Source: Atopsyche davidsoni
Lineage: Eukaryota > Arthropoda > Insecta > Trichoptera > Hydrobiosidae
DNA: 64,000 bases
Reading direction: 5' to 3'
Assembly: GCA_022113835.1 (NCBI GenBank)
Contig: JAILWY010000011.1
Coordinates: 3,968,001-4,032,000 of the forward strand
The first letter of the stretch is position 1. Each line of letters begins with the position of its first letter. A program made the position numbers and the translations under genes. The notes under the pieces were generated by a model. It made no database searches, was not told the origin of the DNA, and saw nothing but the letters and a program-made list of their open reading frames with translations. Below, piece after piece: positions 62,001 through 64,000 of this stretch.

Positions 62001-62586
62001 AATAAATACGCATCTGATTGACGTTTAATAAAAAAATCGACACTTTTTAATTGGTTAAAATAAGTATGCAGATGATAAACATGACAGACCATTTTCTTAT
62101 ATTTAATTTGCTTTGTCGTTTTTTTAAAATAAAGTAAATGATTCACTCTACTATTGAAAAAATTAGGTTAAAAAATAAAACGTAAATCTTTAAGTAAAAA
62201 AAAACACATATATCAGGATCTTTAATATTCTGATTCAGAACAATTTTCTACCCAAAAGGTATTTAATTTCTGTAAATGTAAATCGTAGCCTACATGTTAC
62301 AAGACAACCATGTCTTAAGATGAAGTATTTTCGATTTGTGATGACAAATAAAAAAATTATATTTAGAATGACCTATCAAAAATGGCTTTGCAGATTATTG
62401 TTAATAAGTTAAATGAGTAAAAAAAATTTGAGTTGACTCACCTGCAATCGTATATCCGACAACCAGTCCAATGATGCCAACATTACTGAACATGAAGGCT
62501 ATGAACTGCCTCATGTAGTCTTTCAGTTTGTCGGTCCATGTCTCCCTGTAAGCCTGCCTCCTCCGCACGGATCTCTTCCTCTCCAT
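24449..62586 (-). CDS. Two-pore-domain (K2P, TWiK-like) potassium channel, nine exons, 372 aa
   Basis: This gene encodes a plasma-membrane K+ leak channel subunit; K2P subunits work as dimers. I joined nine exons by their GT-AG sites. All eight junction phases fit, and the joined CDS is 1119 nt with one stop. M1 is about residues 28-56. The extracellular cap is about 57-130, with Cys84/85 and a glycosylation site at N91-E-S. The first filter TIGYG is at 145-149 and M2 at about 158-183. The M2-M3 loop (about 183-262) is first basic and Cys-rich, then has an acidic run. M3 is about 263-287, the second filter SIGFG 306-310 and M4 about 325-349, followed by a short Arg-rich tail. The 4TM/2P layout and the two filters are diagnostic of K2P channels. 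I cannot assign a specific insect orthologue, so no symbol is given. An in-frame TGA 18 nt upstream of the ATG supports the start. Confidence 0.93.
25173..25305 (-). CDS. K2P channel exon 8 (second selectivity filter, M4)
   Basis: The acceptor is TCGTAG. The exon encodes SIGFGDIVPGD, the canonical second filter, and M4 (FCSMYLMLGMALTAMCFNLMQ). I end the exon at CAG followed by GTAGAG, because exon 9 then continues in frame with a typical basic post-M4 tail. Reading through this donor instead gives 26 further residues and a stop at 25094-25092, a possible intron-retention isoform. Confidence 0.92.
25612..25701 (-). CDS. K2P channel exon 7 (end of M3, pore helix 2)
   Basis: The acceptor is TTTCAG after a T-rich tract and the donor is GTAATT. 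The exon encodes YVLFGAALFNTWEDWDPIEG and then YFCFISLS. The WEDW-x-x-x-EG-YF-FI-L pattern is characteristic of the region before the second K2P filter. Confidence 0.93.
25824..26005 (-). CDS. K2P channel exon 6 (acidic M2-M3 loop, start of M3)
   Basis: The acceptor is CATCAG and the donor is GTAAGA. The exon encodes a Ser/Pro-rich then acidic segment (SDESEDEEEETDSG) and the first half of M3 (ITVPIMLCLTIMV). The acidic run follows the basic Arg-rich end of exon 5, so the loop is strongly bipolar. An additional in-phase loop exon inside the 9-kb intron upstream cannot be excluded. Confidence 0.9.
27055..27137 (-). repeat. tRNA-derived repeat, internally deleted copy
   Basis: The tail (from GGCACATTAGTTCACACATA to ATATCATCGTGATT) is joined directly to the leader end (TTGATTGACGTTCAAT), so the whole tRNA-like body is missing. 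It lies in intron 5. The junction falls within a TGATT shared by both parts, as expected for deletion between short direct repeats. Confidence 0.65.
28242..28695. mobile_element. Non-autonomous hAT-type element (454 bp)
   Basis: The terminal inverted repeats share 14 bp (CATAGGTTCCCAAA), with the hAT-like GGTTCCCAAA core. They are flanked by an 8-bp duplication that matches at 7 of 8 positions (ATCCACAC on the left, ATCTACAC on the right). An 8-bp target duplication is the hAT hallmark. No transposase is encoded. It sits in intron 5 of the K2P gene. Confidence 0.85.
31671..31710. repeat. Compound (TA)n(TG)n microsatellite
   Basis: A run of TA dinucleotides passes directly into TG dinucleotides. 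Confidence 0.9.
33959..34012. repeat. (AT)n microsatellite, about 27 units
   Basis: An uninterrupted AT dinucleotide run in intron 5. Confidence 0.97.
34248..34352 (-). repeat. Interspersed repeat, copy 2
   Basis: This is the reverse-oriented partner of 2859-2960, lying in intron 5 of the K2P gene just upstream (in gene sense) of the part that leads to exon 6. The order of conserved blocks is the same; the spacing differs by a few bases. Confidence 0.7.
34976..35079 (-). CDS. K2P channel exon 5 (start of cytosolic M2-M3 loop)
   Basis: The acceptor is TCAATAG and the donor is GTCAGT, a slightly weak site. The exon encodes GDILARSFKWTYS, the usual K2P continuation after M2. A Cys cluster (MCCLCRGC) and an Arg-rich stretch ending RAR follow. 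The cysteines next to a membrane helix could be lipid-modified, which is inference only. The exon ends in phase 0, matching exon 6. Confidence 0.88.
35603..35704 (-). CDS. K2P channel exon 4 (first selectivity filter, M2)
   Basis: The acceptor is TTTCAG and the donor is GTAAGA. The exon completes the first filter as G-Y-G-N-I-A-P and encodes M2 (ILYAIIGMPLFLLYLSNIG), including the GMP motif typical of K2P channels. It lies 22.7 kb from exon 3 across the largest intron. Confidence 0.94.
36738..36765. repeat. Perfect 12-bp-arm hairpin
   Basis: CTTGGGTTATCA and its exact inverse are separated by TAAC, in intron 3. No T-run or other element was recognised as part of it. Confidence 0.85.
40974..41042 (-). 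repeat. 69-nt pure poly(A) tail of the R1-clade LINE
   Basis: This is an uninterrupted T run on the plus strand directly beyond the LINE 3' UTR. A tail this long and pure usually decays quickly, so it points to a recent insertion. Its exact length may be unreliable because of sequencing slippage. Confidence 0.95.
41315..44335 (-). CDS. R1-clade LINE ORF2, AP endonuclease plus reverse transcriptase
   Basis: This 1006-residue protein would nick target DNA and reverse-transcribe the element RNA. The N-terminal apurinic-like endonuclease shows QINLNH near the start, E36, GDFN at 121-124 and SDH at 196-198, so the catalytic set is present. The reverse transcriptase shows YGKAPGPDGIPNE at about 423, YGFRRGRST at about 522, LDVRNAFNS at about 560, GVPQGSVLGP at 617-626 and the catalytic FADD at 650-653. 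The C-terminus has LLSGHGCFGSYL and then a CCHC-like finger (CPLC...H...C). No RNase H domain is evident. There is no frameshift or internal stop, so it could be active. Confidence 0.96.
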   Translation of the reverse strand: MPLYVIQINLNHCKSAQSLLDQKARETRADIAIICEQHRTPPENSRWTSDTTGKTAVVTFGNTPIEEVGTSGHGFTWIRVCGVRLYSCYISPNVTLAEYEAYLAQLEQDIRAHPGEVLLAGDFNAKAAEWNSRTTDKRGTALADMTAGLGLVTCNEGDSSTFRRRTSESVIDVTFASPRTARALRGWRVLEDESLSDHLYISYEILDRNPLYNATSAPDRTPSWNLAKMDLDRFSKKFATPNNPQTEAGSLEEAALTLVKRVSDACDESMPRRSNHPTRRPVYWWNDNIAALRRTSIAARRALQRKRRRKAGTLDCTVEMANAKAARQSFAFAIKAAKEKCWKDLCLQVDNDPWGRAYRIVRKKLRIPEAIPGITLPGMLETILDALFPTRPPMMNPIPDAATEVAHPFNMAELREAAKRLPYGKAPGPDGIPNEAIRLAVRENPSALLAVYNQCLAERTFPRCWKTARLVLARKGGKPAGLPSSYRPLCMLDGLGKLLERLLKVRLEIEIEENGGLSDVQYGFRRGRSTADAISRVHRRMKEANAGTRCTREYCLLITLDVRNAFNSASWDIILGALEKKRISAYLRRTIASYFEDRVVRYSTAGAPPAARHLTCGVPQGSVLGPLLWNVMYDAVLNTELPEGAEEIGFADDIGVVVSAKTINELEARTNEALRRISHSLAENRLELACHKTEAVMLCGRRKYPTPNITVGGAQIVPQRSARYLGVYFDTSLKYTDHIRRTTRKAAGTTEAVARMLPNVGGPMESKRKLLASVTMSQILYGAETWANTMEISHYRNMLASVQRRAALRIICGYRTISGDAALVIAGMPPVDLMARERQKIYEARQQKEDLVVIRTSARADVTETWQQRWAASTKGRWTRRLIPDIRPWISRRHGQVTYRLTQLLSGHGCFGSYLEKIGRPVDVSCPLCDDYSDDAEHALFNCGATEVERWRLRNSLGIVWTADELVPSMLKDQRAWDGVVSFAEKTMTRREELERQRQIASRAPT
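44310..45683 (-). CDS. R1-clade LINE ORF1, gag-like nucleic-acid-binding protein
   Basis: ORF1 encodes the RNA-binding, particle-forming partner of the reverse transcriptase. The frame is open from 45848, but the first 55 codons lie in AT-rich DNA that is probably host. I choose the ATG at 45683, where the LINE-like sequence begins, giving 457 residues. An N-terminal helical charged segment (TREMEELLRP) is followed by an Ala/Pro/Thr-rich low-complexity region. Three C-terminal zinc knuckles sit at about 375-388 (CFRC...H...C), 397-410 (CFTC...H...C) and 416-435 (CSTC...H...C). Three CCHC motifs are typical of R1/jockey-group ORF1 proteins. The stop overlaps the ORF2 start, which suggests reinitiation. 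Confidence 0.9.
   Translation of the reverse strand: MLPVLDLEITWQLEKLTREMEELLRPNTNRALKAAIEKLRSVTRLCIQRVAARTMTTPAPRPASRPTTSRASLPGTYAMAAAVPARKSTCNPPTYKTGKVAAKPQHSRRQPPAEATATTIVGTKKTAAAAPEKTAAAAPIAAPIAAPRTKVSKATRIPAAAAPPSKAAAAPPAALTDSAKNDDGDFIIVKRRAAKKRPPEPPQTRMRFPARKMPAVEIRPLNGKTAAETISAVKTAVRPDEQGANVRTVRKTRAGFIIVELEGADTESATRLTKAVAGALGENASVKSLGTTTTVEVHNLDESTTEDELITALATHGGCPPDTTSAVKFLPARNGTRTGLVDIATRAAASLIAVGKIRVGWVSCRVREHLNIPKCFRCLDFGHAAHQCRGQDRSKQCFTCGRPGHKAKECHNNPKCSTCASQGGRSDHAKGSGQCAAFRKYLKAYRQQRHASVRHTD
47187..47225. repeat. Perfect 18-bp-arm hairpin
   Basis: ATATATACTCCTCACTAT is followed by GAT and its exact inverse. It could be a tiny fold-back or rearrangement product. Confidence 0.9.
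49719..49732. promoter_or_regulatory. Perfect RFX-type X-box palindrome
   Basis: GTTGCCATGGCAAC matches the symmetrical binding site of RFX transcription factors exactly. These control ciliary genes, including those of insect chordotonal neurons. It lies in intron 3 within a locally GC-richer stretch (about 49690-49910). No transcript start is visible beside it, so function is inference. Confidence 0.5.
50404..50460. repeat. Hairpin with about 28-bp arms
   Basis: TTGGTCATCATCAGATGCAT and its inverse, with one internal mismatch in the inner arm. CGAAAC lies just left of it. This is one of several inverted repeats in the window next to a GAAAC motif. Confidence 0.85.
53139..53268. repeat. Perfect 57-bp-arm hairpin of the tRNA-like family
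   Basis: Arms 53139-53195 and 53212-53268 are exact inverses around a 16-bp spacer. The arms resemble the tail of the tRNA-derived repeat (TTGATTAAAGAAACTCTTAG). The right side continues with AACCTGTATAGGTAAAATCG, as at about 24.08 kb. The tRNA-like body is absent. Confidence 0.9.
58151..58310 (-). repeat. Two degenerate tandem copies of the end of K2P exon 3
   Basis: Copy A (58151-58209) and copy B (about 58252-58310) resemble the last about 50 bp of exon 3 plus its donor, at about 100-bp spacing. The intervening sequence is also repeated (TTGCATG...TGTACAG). Copy A reads RFSDAIFDLLIAITTIG against RFSGAFLYSLTVITTIG in the exon, and keeps a GTGATT donor-like site. An in-frame TAG precedes it and no phase-compatible acceptor is visible, so it is most likely a non-functional duplication. 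Confidence 0.75.
58359..58504 (-). CDS. K2P channel exon 3 (second cap helix, pore helix 1)
   Basis: The acceptor is GTTCAG and the donor is GTGAGT. The exon encodes a charged cap helix (ELLEYQRKIIKAVRNGYDG), then the pore helix ending SLTVITTIG. The intron therefore splits the first selectivity-filter glycine codon. Two degenerate copies of the 3' end of this exon, one keeping a donor-like GTGATT, lie just downstream at 58151-58310. Confidence 0.93.
58505..61429 (-). other. K2P intron 2 (2925 bp)
   Basis: AT-rich, with a single-arm repeat at 61262-61330. No other exon is recognised. Confidence 0.85.
61262..61330 (-). repeat. Single-arm copy of the GACCGGTTTCG repeat
   Basis: It matches one arm of the inverted repeat at 63043-63180 (GACCGGTTTCGCCAACCTTT, GTTGGCATTATCA). 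It lies in intron 2. Confidence 0.8.
61430..61577 (-). CDS. K2P channel exon 2 (end of M1, extracellular cap)
   Basis: The acceptor is TTGTAG before GTGCC and the donor is GTGAGT. The exon completes M1 (AFMFIAIE) and encodes the first cap helix. Cap cysteines Cys84/Cys85 are candidates for the inter-subunit disulfide known in this family. An N-glycosylation sequon NES follows at residues 91-93. Phase 1 in and phase 2 out match the neighbouring exons. Confidence 0.92.
61890..62028 (-). repeat. tRNA-derived repeat, partial copy
   Basis: The tail and B-box half of the tRNA-like body (GGGATTTGAACCCACATCCC on the plus strand) are followed directly by the leader (GGGTAATAAATACGCATCTG). The 5' half of the tRNA-like body is deleted. 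It lies in intron 1. Confidence 0.7.
62442..62586 (-). CDS. K2P channel exon 1 (start codon, N-terminus, M1)
   Basis: Encodes residues 1-48 plus one base of codon 49. The ATG at 62586-62584 has a favourable context (CCAAAATGG), and an in-frame TGA lies at 62604-62602. The N-terminus is very basic (MERKRSVRRR) and leads into the first half of M1 (GIIGLVVGYTIA). The exon ends at TTGCAG followed by the donor GTGAGT. A six-codon upstream ORF (62622-62602) would precede it in the mRNA if this stretch is transcribed. Confidence 0.93.
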
Positions 62587-62601
62587 TTTGGATACAAAAA
62601 T

Positions 62602-62622
62602 TCAGTTCTGGTATGTCCACAT
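62602..62622 (-). CDS. Possible upstream ORF of six codons
   Basis: ATG TGG ACA TAC CAG AAC TGA lies in frame with, and 15 nt before, the channel start codon. If the transcript includes it, it could lower translation of the channel. Transcription here is not shown by the sequence. Confidence 0.25.
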   Translation of the reverse strand: MWTYQN

Positions 62623-63042
62623 TTTTAAAGCAAAATCACGAGTGATTTTTAAATAAAAATAATTCAAATCATTGATTAACAGCTTGGTTTTTTTAATGCG
62701 TGTCATTTTTTTATTCACTTCTTCATGTTCTTCAATGTCAATTAATTAAATTCAATGTTTGAAAAATTTGATGTATGTACACAAATCATGTTTCTTTTTC
62801 GTATAGAATCTTTACTGTTGACTTTTTAAATACACCTGAAACAATGAAAGCAGCACAAGTTGATTATATTATTATTACATGATCTATAATCAGAATTAAA
62901 TAATATACTGATTCAATAAAAATATATATCAGCAGGTATAATTGTTGTGATTGATTTTAACTTTAAAAATTAAAAATTCAATATTCTTGACTGAGAGTAC
63001 TTGGTGGAATTCCATTTTAATATTTTTGGAGTGATTTTCCAC

Positions 63043-63180
63043 ATTTTCGTTTTTATTAGTGACCGGTTTCGCCAACCTTTCACGTTGGCATTATCAAACA
63101 GAGTGTTTCTCAGAGTGATCTCTGTTTGATAATGCCAACGTGAAAGGTTGGCGAAACCGATCACTAATAAAAACGAAAAT
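63043..63180. repeat. Inverted repeat with 61-bp arms, 16-bp spacer
   Basis: Arms 63043-63103 and 63120-63180 differ at one position (GACCGG versus GATCGG). Each arm contains a GCCAAC/GTTGGC stem with a 7-nt loop next to GAAACC and TGATAAT. A diverged single arm occurs at 61262-61330. Confidence 0.9.
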
Positions 63181-63278
63181 ATAGAAAATCCCTCTAGTAT
63201 TTTATTCAAAAATATTAAAAATAAAAGTTAAATTCATTCTATATTTTTTTTTATTAAAAAAAACCAATGTCTATTTTT

Positions 63279-63375
63279 TGATTAAACGTCAATCAGATGC
63301 GTATTTATTACATTATTATTGCGTTTATTATATTGTTACTAATATAATTAGGCACATTAGTTAACCTAATCATAT
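63279..63375 (+). repeat. tRNA-derived repeat, ends-only copy
   Basis: The leader (AAACGTCAATCAGATGCGTA) and the tail end (AATTAGGCACATTAGTT, partly rearranged) remain around an AT-rich stretch. The tRNA-like body is missing. Confidence 0.5.
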
Positions 63376-64000
63376 CAGTAATAAAAAAAACTAAACCTTT
63401 TCTCGATTTAAAAAAAAATGTATAGCTTGATAAAATATACCAAATTCCTTTCTTTTATATTTTGTTTGTTGAAGTCATTGAATAACATTACATGCATGTT
63501 TTTTTAGATATTTCATAACACACAAAATGCTTAAATTAGATTGTAATTATAATTTTTTTTATATTTTCTATTTTAGTAATATAGAATTATTAAAACAATC
63601 GTACAAATCGAAATACTTAAGTTGGGCACTTTACCTGTGCTTAGTGCTTCAAATGAGGCAATATTTAAACATTGGAAACGGCTCCGTGCTCCGTTTTTAT
63701 TACGAAGTTTTGAATCGTTTCAGGTATCACAGCATTTAAGTTTGAAACGGCGCGCTGAAAAACGGCAAATATAACGGGGGAAGTCGTTTCATGAAACAAA
63801 TCGCCGCTTTCGTTACACTGAGGGCGCCTCCCCTCGCATTTCGTGTTTTGGCCAACTTGTCTCATTTTCTCTAGTGGCGTGGAGTGGGGTAGTTTTATAT
63901 GATTGTTTTTATCGATAATTAAATAACTTGCTCATTCGCATAACATTATTGAAACACTGATATTAACAAGACTATTCGTTCCCAGGAATATGGCTGAAAA

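Larger units (their letters stand above)
62623..64000. other. Region upstream of the K2P start codon
   Basis: It contains the 63043-63180 inverted repeat and the 63279-63375 repeat relic. A GC-richer patch at about 63740-63890 could be a promoter or 5' UTR exon, but no core-promoter motif or splice site stands out. Confidence 0.35.

Noticed and set aside
1..64000. CRISPR arrays, bacterial operons, rRNA genes
   Set aside because: None seen; the repeats present are tandem, dispersed or inverted repeats of eukaryotic transposable-element type.

Overview
This window reads as AT-rich nuclear DNA from an arthropod, most likely an insect. It contains spliced coding exons with GT-AG introns, mariner, Tc1-like and hAT relics, an R1-clade LINE, and tRNA-related interspersed repeats. 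The order cannot be decided from the sequence alone. No bacterial-type operons, rRNA genes or CRISPR arrays were seen.

The only host gene I can support end to end is a two-pore-domain (K2P, TWiK-like) potassium channel on the minus strand. I assembled it by hand from nine exons whose reading phases all join: 62586-62442, 61577-61430, 58504-58359, 35704-35603, 35079-34976, 26005-25824, 25701-25612, 25305-25173 and 24517-24449. The joined CDS is 1119 nt (372 residues plus stop). It carries M1, an extracellular cap, pore 1 (TIGYG), M2, a basic/Cys-rich then strongly acidic M2-M3 loop, M3, pore 2 (SIGFG), M4 and a short basic tail. The gene spans about 38 kb, mostly intron; intron 3 alone is about 22.7 kb.

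Intron 3 holds a near-complete R1-clade non-LTR retrotransposon (about 40974-45725), in the same orientation as the gene. It has an intact gag-like ORF1 with three zinc knuckles, an intact 1006-residue endonuclease/reverse transcriptase ORF2, and a 69-nt uninterrupted poly(A) tail. It looks very young.

The left 24 kb (positions 1-24.4 kb) lies downstream of the channel gene. I found no intact gene there, only a possible first exon near 2.7 kb. It contains a decayed LINE 3' end (1.25-1.54 kb), degenerate tandem repeats (2.0-2.56 and 9.6-10.1 kb), a tRNA-like relic (5.8 kb), three 124-bp tandem repeats (11.5-11.87 kb), a Tc1/mariner-like transposase relic (14.76-15.07 kb), a mariner element with both terminal repeats (17520-18566), and a 402-bp near-palindrome built from two identical 194-bp arms, each with a tRNA-like segment (20535-20936).

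The same tRNA-like/hairpin repeat family recurs at about 23.7, 24.0, 27.06, 53.14, 61.9 and 63.3 kb. A 454-bp non-autonomous hAT-type element sits at 28242-28695 in intron 5. Other points of interest are a degenerate three-copy duplication of the end of channel exon 3, a perfect RFX X-box palindrome at 49719-49732, and a recurring TTTCG...ATTATCA motif that faintly resembles decayed hammerhead ribozymes.
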